The notes under the pieces: generated by a model | What the model was told of the DNA's origin: nothing | What the model saw: the letters and a program-made list of their open reading frames with translations, nothing else | Database searches by the model: none | Part shown: positions 1-6,415 of the stretch, piece after piece | Layout: every line of letters starts with the position of its first letter | Position numbering within the stretch: the first letter of the stretch is position 1 | Assembly: GCA_904420265.1 (NCBI GenBank) | Contig: CAJFUU010000230.1 | Location: 1-6,649, forward strand | From: an uncultured Clostridia bacterium | GTDB lineage: Bacteria; Bacillota; Clostridia; Christensenellales; Aristaeellaceae | Length of the DNA stretch: 6,649 nt | Reading direction: 5' to 3' | Translations under genes and position numbers: made by a program

Positions 1-807
1 ACCATGGTTCGCATGATGGTTGGGCGCGATATCGACATGTCTCAGAAGATCGTCGGCACCAACATTGGCGAAGTGGTCTACACCGTGGAAAACGCCACCG
101 TGCCCGGTATGTTTCAGGACATACACTTCGAGGTGCGCAAGGGAGAAATCCTTGGCGTGGCGGGCCTGATGGGGTGCGGCAATATCGAATTGATGAAGAA
201 AATTTACGGCCTGATTCCCGAGGGCACCTGCCGCCAGACGCTGTATGGAAAGGAAATTACCGTCAAAAGCCCGCAGGACGCCATGAAAAACGGCATTGCC
301 TTTGTAACCGACGACCGCAAAAATTCCGGCAACTTCGGCAAAATGAGCGCCCGGGAAAACGCCACCATCAGCATCCTGCCCCGGTTGAAAAAGGGCCTGC
401 TGATCGACCCGCGCAAGGAGCACGAGCGCTTTGCCGAGTATGTAGACCAGTTTAAAATCAAGTGCGGCGAAAATCAGCCCATGGTCAACCTCTCCGGCGG
501 CAACCAGCAGAAAATACTCGTCTCCCGCGCGCTGATGACCGACTGCAAAGTGCTGATACTGCTTGAGCCCACACGCGGCATAGACGTGGGCGCAAAGGCG
601 CAGATGCACAACATTATACACGAATTTGCGCAGAGCGGAATTGCCGTTATCGTGGTCAGTTCCGATATGCCGGAGGTCATCACGCTTTCAGACCGCGTCA
701 TGGTGATGTGCAACGGCCGCCTGACCGGCATTCTGGAAAGCGATGAAATCAATGAGGACAGCATTATGCTAAAAGCCGCTGGGCTGGAAGATGGAAGTGC
801 AAGATGA
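1..807 (+). CDS. Sugar ABC transporter ATP-binding protein, C-terminal half (RbsA/MglA type), 5' partial
   Basis: This is the second half of a two-domain ATPase that powers a CUT2 (ribose/galactose-type) sugar importer on the cytoplasmic face. About 268 codons are visible of a family normally near 500, so the first ATPase domain lies off the left edge and the real start is outside the window. Counting from the ATG at 4, residues 48-66 hold GEILGVAGLMGCGNIELMK. This is a degenerate Walker A lacking GK(S/T), which is usual for the second domain of this family. LSGGNQQK (163-170) is the ABC signature in its family-specific form, and EPTRGIDVGAK (188-198) follows Walker B. VSSDMPEV (218-225) lies where the switch His would be, also normal here. 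The oddity is LILLEPT (184-190), where Leu187 (codon 562-564) replaces the usual Walker B Asp and the catalytic Glu188 is kept. The stop overlaps the next gene's start (ATGA, 804-807). The family is certain; the sugar is not determinable. Confidence 0.93.
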   Translation, partial: TMVRMMVGRDIDMSQKIVGTNIGEVVYTVENATVPGMFQDIHFEVRKGEILGVAGLMGCGNIELMKKIYGLIPEGTCRQTLYGKEITVKSPQDAMKNGIAFVTDDRKNSGNFGKMSARENATISILPRLKKGLLIDPRKEHERFAEYVDQFKIKCGENQPMVNLSGGNQQKILVSRALMTDCKVLILLEPTRGIDVGAKAQMHNIIHEFAQSGIAVIVVSSDMPEVITLSDRVMVMCNGRLTGILESDEINEDSIMLKAAGLEDGSAR

Positions 808-1781
808 AACAGAGGATAAACGCTCGCTCCGTAAGCCGGTTCATTACGGGAAAGTATTTTATATTCGTGCTGTGCGCGGTGGTGTTCGCCCTCTTTGCCG
901 CGCTCGCGCCCACAATTTGCTCCTCGCAAAGTATCCGCAACATATTGGTCAGCGCCTCGCTGACCGCCATCAGCGGCTGCGGTATGACGTTTGCGATCAC
1001 GCTGGGCGGCTTTGACCTGTCCGTGGGCGCCATGATGGCCCTTTCCACCTGCGTCATGGCCAAACTGATTCCCTCGGTGGGCATCCCCCTGGCCATACTG
1101 ATCGCCTTTGGCGTGGCCGTGGTGGTGGGCCTGCTCAACGGCCTGATTATCACCAAATTGAAAATTCAAACCTTCGTGGCCACGCTGGCGATGCAGATTA
1201 TCATTGAAGGCGTTGCGCTGATCTATACGGGCGGCCTGTCGGCGTCGGTGTTCCAGTATCGGGATATGCAGGTGTTCGCCACCGGCAGCCTGCTGGGCAT
1301 CCCCCTGCCGGTCATCATCACCGCCGTCGTGTTTTTGATTTGCCAGTTTTTGTACAGCCGCTGCAAGTTCGGCATTTACCTGCGGGCTGCCGGCTCCAAC
1401 GAGAAGGCGGCGCGCCTTTCGGCGGTGCCGGTGGAGAAAATCACCATTGCGGCCTTTATCATCACGGCCGTTACCGCGTGCCTTTCCGGTCTTTTGACGC
1501 TTTCGCAGGTGCTGACCACCAGCGCGTCCATCGGCAGCAGCTTTTCGCTCAACGCCATTACGGTGGTCGTTCTGGGCGGCACGAGCCTTTCGGGCGGTTC
1601 GGGCTTCCTGGGCGGCTCGGTGGTGGCGGCGATTATGATTTGCATTATTGAAAACGGCCTGACCATCCTCGGTTATTCGGACGACATCCAGCGCCTGGTG
1701 ATCGGCCTGATTCTGATTGCCTCCCTGACGGCCAAGACGTTCTTGACCCCGCTGGCGAAAAAGGAAGTGGTTACAAAATGA
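804..1781 (+). CDS. CUT2-family sugar ABC transporter permease 1 (RbsC-like)
   Basis: A 325-residue integral membrane permease of the BPD_transp_2 (RbsC/AraH) family, about the normal length. It forms part of the inner-membrane channel for a monosaccharide or similar small polyol. Hydrophobic segments run through nearly the whole chain after a basic N-terminus (residues 1-17). Family landmarks in order are GGFDLSVG (68-75), NGLIITKLKIQTFVATLAM (112-130), AAGSNEKAARLSAV (195-208, the cytoplasmic loop thought to contact the ATPase), VLGGTSLSGGSG (256-267) and NGLTILG (284-290). The ATG at 804 overlaps the ATPase stop by four bases, with GGAAG at 793-797 as a ribosome site six bases upstream. 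The other end overlaps the next permease in the same way. It resembles that neighbour in motif layout, so the pair probably forms a heteromeric channel. The substrate cannot be read from the sequence. Confidence 0.93.
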   Translation: MKQRINARSVSRFITGKYFIFVLCAVVFALFAALAPTICSSQSIRNILVSASLTAISGCGMTFAITLGGFDLSVGAMMALSTCVMAKLIPSVGIPLAILIAFGVAVVVGLLNGLIITKLKIQTFVATLAMQIIIEGVALIYTGGLSASVFQYRDMQVFATGSLLGIPLPVIITAVVFLICQFLYSRCKFGIYLRAAGSNEKAARLSAVPVEKITIAAFIITAVTACLSGLLTLSQVLTTSASIGSSFSLNAITVVVLGGTSLSGGSGFLGGSVVAAIMICIIENGLTILGYSDDIQRLVIGLILIASLTAKTFLTPLAKKEVVTK

Positions 1782-2788
1782 GCGGCGAGAACAGAAATGT
1801 GAAAAGCATCGGAAGATACTTGGGCGAACACACCATCTTGGTGGCCCTGCTGGTTATGTGGGCGCTGCTGTTTGTGTCCACAGACCGCTTCCGTTCCATG
1901 GACAACTTCCTGAGTATATTGCAGGAGGCCTCCTTTATTGGCATCTCCGGCTTGGGCATGACATTTTGTATCATTACCGGTGGCCTGGACCTGTCTTCGG
2001 GTTCGCTGATTGCCCTGCTCGCCGTGGTCAATATGCTGCTTCTGCGGGCGACGGATTCCTTCCTGGCAATTCCCGTGGTGCTTTTGCTGGGCGCGCTGCT
2101 GGGCGCGTTCAACGGCCTGCTGGTTTCCAAAGTGCGCATTCCCGCGTTTATCACCACGCTGGCTACGTTTTATATCTTCCGGGCGTTGGCCTATATCATC
2201 ACCGGCGGCGACCCGGTCACCTATAACGCGGCGTGGTTTATCTGGCTGGGCAACGGAAGCATCCTGGGCGTTCCCTTCTCGTTCCTTCTTATGATTGTGC
2301 TGGCCATTGTCGCGCACCTCATCCTGCGGCGCACACAAATTGGCCGCTCTGTGGTGGCGCTGGGCAACTCGCCCGAAGCCGCGCGCATTTCCGGCCTCAA
2401 CAACGACCGCGCCACTATCTTCGCCTTTTTGATGGTGGGCCTGACGGTGGCGATTTCCTCGGTGCTGCTCAGTTCCCGCCTGTGGTCGGCCAACCCGAGA
2501 ATGCTTGACGGCTATGAATTCAGGGTGATTACCGCGGTCGTCCTGGGCGGCACGGCGCTTGAGGGCGGCAAGGGCAGTATATTCAATACGGTGATTGCCT
2601 CCATCTTCTATTGCAGCATCAGCAACGCCATGACGCTTTACCGCGTCGATTCGTATGTGATTTCCATTGTCACGGGCATTATACTGCTGCTGGCCTTCTC
2701 GCTCAACCCCATCAAGCAGATTCTGGACGAGCGCAACAACAAAAAGGCCGTGGCCCGCAGCAAGGCCGTTTCCGGGGGTGCCAAATGA
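1778..2788 (+). CDS. CUT2-family sugar ABC transporter permease 2 (RbsC-like)
   Basis: A 336-residue membrane permease, paralogous to the gene before it. The landmarks fall at nearly the same positions: GGLDLSSG (68-75), NGLLVSKVRIPAFITTLAT (112-130), VALGNSPEAARISG (193-206) and VVLGGTALEGGKGS (254-267). The last third is more divergent, with SNAMTLYRVDSY where permease 1 has the usual NGL motif, and the tail (316-336) is basic and hydrophilic. The ATG at 1778 overlaps the previous stop by four bases. The AAGGAAGTGG tract at 1761-1770 supplies a ribosome site. Two unlike permeases in one operon imply a heterodimeric channel, whereas many RbsC systems use a homodimer; this is an inference. 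The gene ends in another ATGA overlap with the epimerase-like gene. Confidence 0.93.
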   Translation: MSGENRNVKSIGRYLGEHTILVALLVMWALLFVSTDRFRSMDNFLSILQEASFIGISGLGMTFCIITGGLDLSSGSLIALLAVVNMLLLRATDSFLAIPVVLLLGALLGAFNGLLVSKVRIPAFITTLATFYIFRALAYIITGGDPVTYNAAWFIWLGNGSILGVPFSFLLMIVLAIVAHLILRRTQIGRSVVALGNSPEAARISGLNNDRATIFAFLMVGLTVAISSVLLSSRLWSANPRMLDGYEFRVITAVVLGGTALEGGKGSIFNTVIASIFYCSISNAMTLYRVDSYVISIVTGIILLLAFSLNPIKQILDERNNKKAVARSKAVSGGAK

Positions 2789-3810
2789 AACTGTACGGAC
2801 GGGAAATGCGTAAAGACGAATTTCTGCGCTATGCCGGCAGCGTCTCGCAAGTTGGCGGCATCGCGTGCGGCGAACTGACCGAAGGCGCCGCCAGAGGCGT
2901 GCGCACGGTGCAGGTGAAGACCGCGGCGGGGCTGGAATACACCATACAGCCCGATTGCGGCATGAACATTGCCGCCTGCGCGTACAAGGGCGTGCCGGTA
3001 TGCTGGCAGACGGGCACGGGCGCGAGCCATCCTGGCCTGTACGATCCGCAATTGACCGGCTGGCTGCGCAGTTTCGGCGGCGGGCTGCTGGTAACCTGCG
3101 GGCTTTCGCAAATCGGCGCCGCCTGCGTGGACGACGGCGTGGCCTATGGCCTGCACGGCCGCATTTCCAACACGCCGGCGGAAGTGACGGCGGCAAAGGG
3201 CGAGTGGGTCGGCGACCGCTACCGCATGCTGTTTGAGGGCACGGTGCGGGAGAGCATGGCGCTCGGCCCCCGGCTGGTGTTGCGCCGCAGGATTGTTTCC
3301 TGGCTGGACGAGGCGGAAATTTCCGTTGAGGACACCATTACCAACGAAAGCTGGTACGATGCGCCGCTGCTGACCTCCTATCACATCAACTTTGGTTATC
3401 CCTTCATCACCGAAGACGCCGTCGTGCGCTTCAAAAACCGCGTGCGCAGCGAGTTTTTCAACGACGCATCCAAAGCGCGCGGCCTGGAGAACATCGACGG
3501 CTGCGACCGGCCCACGAAGGATTTTGCCGAGCAGATTTACCTTCAGGAGCTCGAGCCGGAAAACGGCATGCGCAGCTTCCAGGTGCGCAATACGGTAAAC
3601 GGCGCTCCGCTGGCGGTGGAAGTGTCCTTTTCGGAAAACCTGAACCGGCTCATCCACTGGCGGCAGTTCGGCGAAGGCGACTATGTGCTCGGCTTCGAGC
3701 CGGCCAATACGACCATCAATGGGCGCGCCAGGGAGCGCGCCGCCGGGAATGTTTTCACGCTCGGCGCGCAGGCATCCGTGCGCTACGCACTGACATTCCG
3801 GTTTTCTTGA
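2785..3810 (+). CDS. DUF4432 family aldose 1-epimerase-like protein
   Basis: A 341-residue cytoplasmic protein of the galactose-mutarotase-like beta-sandwich superfamily, DUF4432 branch. Members are thought to act on the anomeric carbon or ring form of a sugar; no reaction is established for this branch as far as I know. Recognisable blocks are TIQPDCGMNI (53-62), FGGGLLVTCGLSQIG (97-111), LHGRISNTPAE (123-133), SYHINFGYPF (198-207) and VLGFEPANTTINGR (301-314). His124, His200 and Glu305 are the likely acid/base and sugar-binding residues by analogy with mutarotases; that assignment is inferred. The start at 2785 is chosen because it overlaps the permease stop (ATGA) and follows GGGGG (2774-2778) at six bases. 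The frame is open further upstream only as a shadow of the permease gene. As last gene of a sugar-uptake operon it probably processes the imported sugar. An intrinsic terminator follows 24 bases after the stop. Confidence 0.88.
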   Translation: MKLYGREMRKDEFLRYAGSVSQVGGIACGELTEGAARGVRTVQVKTAAGLEYTIQPDCGMNIAACAYKGVPVCWQTGTGASHPGLYDPQLTGWLRSFGGGLLVTCGLSQIGAACVDDGVAYGLHGRISNTPAEVTAAKGEWVGDRYRMLFEGTVRESMALGPRLVLRRRIVSWLDEAEISVEDTITNESWYDAPLLTSYHINFGYPFITEDAVVRFKNRVRSEFFNDASKARGLENIDGCDRPTKDFAEQIYLQELEPENGMRSFQVRNTVNGAPLAVEVSFSENLNRLIHWRQFGEGDYVLGFEPANTTINGRARERAAGNVFTLGAQASVRYALTFRFS

Positions 3811-3834
3811 AGCGAAACGCGATAAACAATTTTA

Positions 3835-3869
3835 CGGGCCGCATACATATGCGGCCCGCGTTTATTTAT
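3835..3869 (+). terminator. Rho-independent terminator of the sugar operon
   Basis: A ten-base-pair GC-rich stem, CGGGCCGCAT (3835-3844) with ATGCGGCCCG (3849-3858) around an ACAT loop, is followed by TTTATTTAT. It begins 24 bases after the stop of the DUF4432 gene. Stem quality and position make this the end of the operon transcript. The T tract is interrupted by A, so efficiency is uncertain. Confidence 0.85.
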
Positions 3870-3902
3870 GCAAATGCAGATGGAGCGCCGGGCCATGCCC
3901 AG

Positions 3903-4417
3903 CGCGCGGAAGAAGGCGATAAAACGCCGTGCAGAGCGGTTTCGGCCGTGATGGTGAGAAGGAGAGAAGGGGGCAGAGTATATAAACCCGCGCTTTGTTG
4001 CCCCCTCCGGCGCGCGGAAGAAAGCAATGAAACGCCGGGCAAAGCGCCTTCAGCCGTGACGGCGTGAAGGTGCAAAGAGGCAGAACACACAAAACCCACT
4101 TTGTTGTATCCTTTCCGACGCGCGGAAGAAAGAAAACACCGTACAGAGCGAGATGTTTTCAACTGTGGCAGGGAAGCGATAAAAGAATGCAAGCCCCGTT
4201 TTGCTACAAAAAATGAGGTATGGAACATAAAACGCCGTGCAAAGCGCCTTCAGCCGTGGCGGCGTGAAGGCGCAAAGAGGTAAAACATACAAATCACACT
4301 TTGTTGTCCCTCTTCGGCGCGCGGAAGCAAGCAATGAAACATCATGCAAGGCGCTTTCGGCCATGGCGGCGAGAAGAAACAAAACATACAAACCCGCACC
4401 CGGCTGTAACGCCTCAG
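3903..4417. repeat. Degenerate ~108-bp tandem repeat array, about five units, each with an internal hairpin
   Basis: The anchor CGCGCGGAAG occurs at 3903, 4011, 4119 and 4318. By alignment of the downstream AACGCCGTGC block, a unit without the anchor begins near 4211. Spacings are 108, 108, 92 and 107, and a decayed anchor (CGCGCAAAGA) at 4418 gives about 100 for the last unit. Each unit reads: anchor, an AATGAAACGCCG-like block, a hairpin block, an AAAACATACAAA-like block, then CTTTGTTG plus a C-rich run. The hairpin is best in the units at 4044-4073 and 4244-4273. Arms GCGCCTTCA/TGAAGGCGC close over GCCG-TGR-CGGC, and the 4044 copy keeps pairing through a G-U. The units at 3903, 4119 and 4318 have eroded hairpins. 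Coding is unlikely because open frames shift phase between units and hit stops. It lies between convergent transcription units. The origin is unknown; I do not recognise it as a named repeat family. Confidence 0.8.
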
Positions 4418-4437
4418 CGCGCAAAGATGGGAGGCGG

Positions 4438-4458
4438 GCGCCTTCGCAAGCGCTTTTT
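4438..4458 (+). terminator. Orphan terminator-like hairpin with T5
   Basis: GCG (4438-4440) and CTT (4442-4444) pair with AAG (4448-4450) and CGC (4451-4453) around a CGC loop, with one bulged C, directly followed by TTTTT (4454-4458). It lies just past the 108-bp array and serves no obvious upstream gene on this strand, so it may be incidental or a backup stop for read-through from the sugar operon. Confidence 0.3.
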
Positions 4459-4560
4459 CATCTCGTTCGCATGGAAACGGCGCAGGATTTCGAAAAAACG
4501 CAGCGTGCCGGATTATGCCCGGGGACGCGCCGGTTTGCTCTCAAATGGACTGCATCCATG

Positions 4561-4800
4561 CCGAAGCCCCTATTTCGCCCATACGTGCGGGGGCCTTTCC
4601 GTTTGTACATTGATTTTTATGGCAGCGGAATATTTCGCCCATGGTGCAGGGCCTTTCCAGGGCCTCGCTTTCTGGATCCAAAAGCCCCTCCAATTTCGCG
4701 CATATGTGCGGGGGCTCTCCTTGCGCCAAAGGGCGTTCATCAATCCGCGGAAACATACATCATGGAATCCAAGCCCTTCCTTGCGCCGAAGGGCATTCAA
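4561..4800. repeat. Degenerate ~60-bp tandem repeat, about four units
   Basis: Units start near 4561, 4621, 4681 and 4741. The block ATTTCGCCCAT occurs at 4572 and 4632, and as ATTTCGCGCAT at 4693 (periods 60 and 61). A second block, TTGCGCC(A/G)AAGGGC, occurs at 4721 and 4781 (period 60). The first and third units are most alike, sharing AAGCCCCT, the TTTCGC core and GTGCGGGGGC. The third folds well: AGCCCC (4683-4688) pairs with GGGGCT (4711-4716) outside the near-palindrome CGCGCATATGTGCG (4697-4710). The fourth unit is recognisable mainly by its second half. The array differs in period and sequence from the 108-bp array about 150 bases to its left. No start with a ribosome site or credible protein uses this stretch. 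Confidence 0.68.
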
Positions 4801-4961
4801 TATAAGCTGCCGGACAAATGGCATTTGCCGCCAGGCAATTGCGTCCACGCACGGCATCGCCTCGAAAGAAAAAGACATCCCCAGGAAAGCGGCGCGTCCG
4901 GCCACAGGGGCGCCGTACGGAGGAGAGGCATGAAAAAGAGAACGATTCGAAGAGCCGGCGC

Positions 4962-6068
4962 TTATGACCGCACGTAGGCGCGGATAACGTGCCGGTTTTT
5001 CCCCTGCTTCTTGGCCGCATACAGGGCGCTGTCTGCCTGCTGGAACAAACTGTCGTAGTCTGCGAAGCAGCCGTTGACCAGAATTACGCCCAGGCTGCAA
5101 CTCACATGTATATTGGTTTCATCAGACATCCGGCGCAGCTGTTCGCGAATGCCGCGGCACTTTTCCTCCATTACCGCGCGCGAGGAGACTTCCTTGGCCA
5201 ACACCACAAATTCGTCGCCACCGAAGCGCCCAATGATGTCCGTAGCGCGGAAAACCTCCTGCAGCAGATCGCCCATCCTCTGCAGCACCATATCTCCGGC
5301 GAGATGGCCGGCCGTGTCGTTGACGATTTTGAAGTCATCCAGGTCGATCACAGCAAAGGCGCACTTGACCGCCGGGTTGCAGGCGTTCAGATAGCGCTCA
5401 ACGGCCTCGTGGCAGGCCTGCTTGTTGTAAAGGCTGGAGAGCGAATCCCGCGTGCTGAGAAGCTGGTAACGCATGCGCGCCTCATGTTCGCGCACGCGCA
5501 TGGAAGTCGCCAGATGATCCGCACCCAAAGAGAATACCAGCGATACGACGGCCCCAAAAATATCGTACTGGCCGATGGAGGAAGGCTTATACGCAACCAC
5601 CAAAATAATAAATATAATCAGAAACAGACTGACCAACCCAAAGGAAATTGTGAAGGGGAAAATGAACAGCATGGGCAGGATTATAGTCAGCAACGGCAAA
5701 AACGAGGCGGGAGCGCCTGCCGAACCAATGGTATCGATCAGCACAATAAGCCCCAAAAGCACTATCTCGAAAAGTACGCATAAAAGGGTGACGGTGCGAC
5801 TGTCTGGCGAGGGCCGGCGCGCATAAAGGGTCACCACCACCAAAACGGCTGCGGAGGCCGGCCAAAGGGCGATATGCGCGGGCGAGGGCGTCCATTGTGG
5901 AATCATCAGCGGCGTAACCAGCAAAAACAGCGTCAAAAACAGGAGCGTCAACAAAACGGCATTGCGCAGCGTGCGCAAATTGTTGTAAGTTATTTCGCGT
6001 TTCGCCTCGTGGAGGTACTTTTTGCGTGCATCCAGCGTGTTGCGCAGCGACGCAAAAAGTGTCCGCAT
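4962..6068 (-). CDS. Membrane-anchored diguanylate cyclase (GGDEF domain)
   Basis: A 368-residue protein predicted to make cyclic di-GMP from two GTP at the inner face of the membrane. A short basic cytoplasmic N-terminus (1-35) is followed by six hydrophobic segments near 37-56, 64-82, 93-112, 121-140, 142-160 and 168-186. A charged linker (189-206) follows, probably a coiled-coil signalling helix. The GGDEF domain occupies about 207-365: SSLYNK (211-216), metal-binding region DLDDFKIVND (242-251), GH..GD (254-259), RFGGDEF (281-287), SCSLGV (323-328) and ADSALYAAKKQGKNR (345-359). The catalytic signature is intact. RATD (274-277), five residues before GGDEF, is a product-inhibition I-site. 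No EAL, PAS or GAF domain is seen, so the six-helix region is the likely sensor; its signal is unknown. The start is set by GGAGGG (6076-6081) seven bases upstream. A promoter lies at 6102-6130. I found no clean terminator after the stop. Confidence 0.93.
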   Translation of the reverse strand: MRTLFASLRNTLDARKKYLHEAKREITYNNLRTLRNAVLLTLLFLTLFLLVTPLMIPQWTPSPAHIALWPASAAVLVVVTLYARRPSPDSRTVTLLCVLFEIVLLGLIVLIDTIGSAGAPASFLPLLTIILPMLFIFPFTISFGLVSLFLIIFIILVVAYKPSSIGQYDIFGAVVSLVFSLGADHLATSMRVREHEARMRYQLLSTRDSLSSLYNKQACHEAVERYLNACNPAVKCAFAVIDLDDFKIVNDTAGHLAGDMVLQRMGDLLQEVFRATDIIGRFGGDEFVVLAKEVSSRAVMEEKCRGIREQLRRMSDETNIHVSCSLGVILVNGCFADYDSLFQQADSALYAAKKQGKNRHVIRAYVRS

Positions 6069-6101
6069 GGCGAATCCCTCCAGTAAATTTTATTACTTTC
6101 C

Positions 6102-6130
6102 AGTATACACCATATTTCACCCTGCCGCAA
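6102..6130 (-). promoter_or_regulatory. Predicted sigma-70 promoter of the diguanylate cyclase gene
   Basis: On the - strand, TTGCGG (+ coordinates 6125-6130) lies 17 bases before TATACT (6102-6107). The -10 matches five of six consensus bases and the -35 three of six. The start would fall near 6095, giving a leader of about 27 nt before the ATG at 6068 with GGAGGG in the right place. The weak -35 and a palindrome just upstream suggest activator or repressor control, which is inference. Confidence 0.6.
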
Positions 6131-6153
6131 TATCTTTGCGCAAAAACAGCGGC
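6124..6153. promoter_or_regulatory. Nested palindrome overlapping the -35 of the diguanylate cyclase promoter (possible operator)
   Basis: The perfect 10-bp palindrome TTTGCGCAAA (6135-6144) is enclosed by inverted 5-bp arms GCCGC (6124-6128) and GCGGC (6149-6153). The inner palindrome sits four bases upstream of the -35 box, and the left arm overlaps that box. This placement suits a transcription-factor site, but short palindromes arise by chance and no regulator is identified. Confidence 0.35.
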
Positions 6154-6161
6154 ATTTCGAG

Positions 6162-6182
6162 AAAAATTGGCGGTTTGCGCCA
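6162..6182 (-). terminator. Candidate intrinsic terminator downstream of tRNA-Arg
   Basis: On the - strand, TGGCG and CGCCA (arms at 6178-6182 and 6168-6172) pair around CAAAC and are followed by ATTTTT (6162-6167). It lies between the tRNA and the diguanylate cyclase promoter on the same strand, so it could end the tRNA transcript about 160 bases past the CCA. The stem is only five base pairs. Confidence 0.45.
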
Positions 6183-6286
6183 TTTCGCCCCGCAGTTTCG
6201 ACAGGCATGAACGTCTCCGTGCCCGGCACACACGGCGCGATATGTGCGGTTCGGTAGAAGAATTTTCGATGGACAGTATGCGCGAA

Positions 6287-6334
6287 AGGGATATATAAAC
6301 GCCGCAAACCATGGAAAGACGGCTTACGGCGGCG
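6287..6334 (-). terminator. Weak terminator-like hairpin just after tRNA-Arg
   Basis: On the - strand, CGCCGC (6329-6334) can pair with GCGGCG (6300-6305) across a 23-nt loop, followed by TTTATATAT. It starts five bases after the tRNA CCA. The long loop and mixed A/T tail make it weaker than the hairpin at 6162-6182; one of the two probably ends the transcript. Confidence 0.3.
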
Positions 6335-6338
6335 AACT

Positions 6339-6415
6339 TGGCACCCCGGACTGGGCTCGAACCAGCGGCGTTCCGCTTAGGAGGCGGACCCTCTATCCAA
6401 CTGAGGTACCGGGGC
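6339..6415 (-). tRNA. tRNA-Arg, anticodon CCT
   Basis: A 77-nt cloverleaf including an encoded CCA. Read on the - strand: acceptor GCCCCGG, D stem CCTC/GAGG with loop AGTTGGATA, anticodon stem TCCGC/GCGGA with loop CTCCTAA (anticodon CCT, decoding AGG), variable loop ACGCC, T stem GCTGG/CCAGT with loop TTCGAGC, then CCGGGGT, discriminator G and CCA (6339-6341). All stems pair. The first acceptor pair is G-U (G1 with T72) instead of the usual G-C, and the outermost T-stem pair is also G-U. It is transcribed from the strong promoter at 6516-6544 with a leader of about 95 nt removed by processing. No other tRNA is seen near it. Confidence 0.96.

Larger units (their letters stand above)
3870..4961. 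other. Gene-free convergent intergenic region, ~1.1 kb
   Basis: No credible gene is found between the sugar-operon terminator and the 3' end of the diguanylate cyclase gene. The stretch holds the 108-bp array, the orphan hairpin and the 60-bp array. In 4459-4560 and 4801-4961 I see nothing recognisable. Long open frames occur on both strands (for example + 4237-4977, + 4301-4933 and - 4570-5100), but they overlap each other, lack ribosome sites and have low-complexity Arg/Pro/Ala-rich translations typical of GC-rich noncoding DNA. Confidence 0.7.

Noticed and set aside
1673..3196. Long - strand open frame of 507 codons across the permease and epimerase genes
   Set aside because: It lies antisense to well-supported genes, is very rich in Arg/His/Gln and Ala, and has no family resemblance. 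It is a GC-driven shadow.
2611..3810. Upstream-extended start for the DUF4432 protein
   Set aside because: The added 58 residues are the permease gene read in another frame. The ATG at 2785 has the ATGA overlap and a GGGGG ribosome site.
3903..4417. CRISPR array
   Set aside because: Units diverge along their whole length and there is no short constant repeat alternating with unique spacers; no cas gene is present.
4890..4915. CGGCGC/GCGCCG hairpin as terminator of the diguanylate cyclase gene
   Set aside because: A 14-nt loop, a six-pair stem and only CTTTCC following on the - strand. Too weak to call.
4237..4977. Open frames on + (4237-4977, 4301-4933) and - (4570-5100) in the intergenic region
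   Set aside because: They overlap one another and the repeats, have no ribosome sites, and give compositionally biased translations. Repeat phase shifts argue against a protein.
6339..6415. tRNA as an integration site with attachment repeats
   Set aside because: No second copy of the tRNA 3' end and no integrase are seen in the window.
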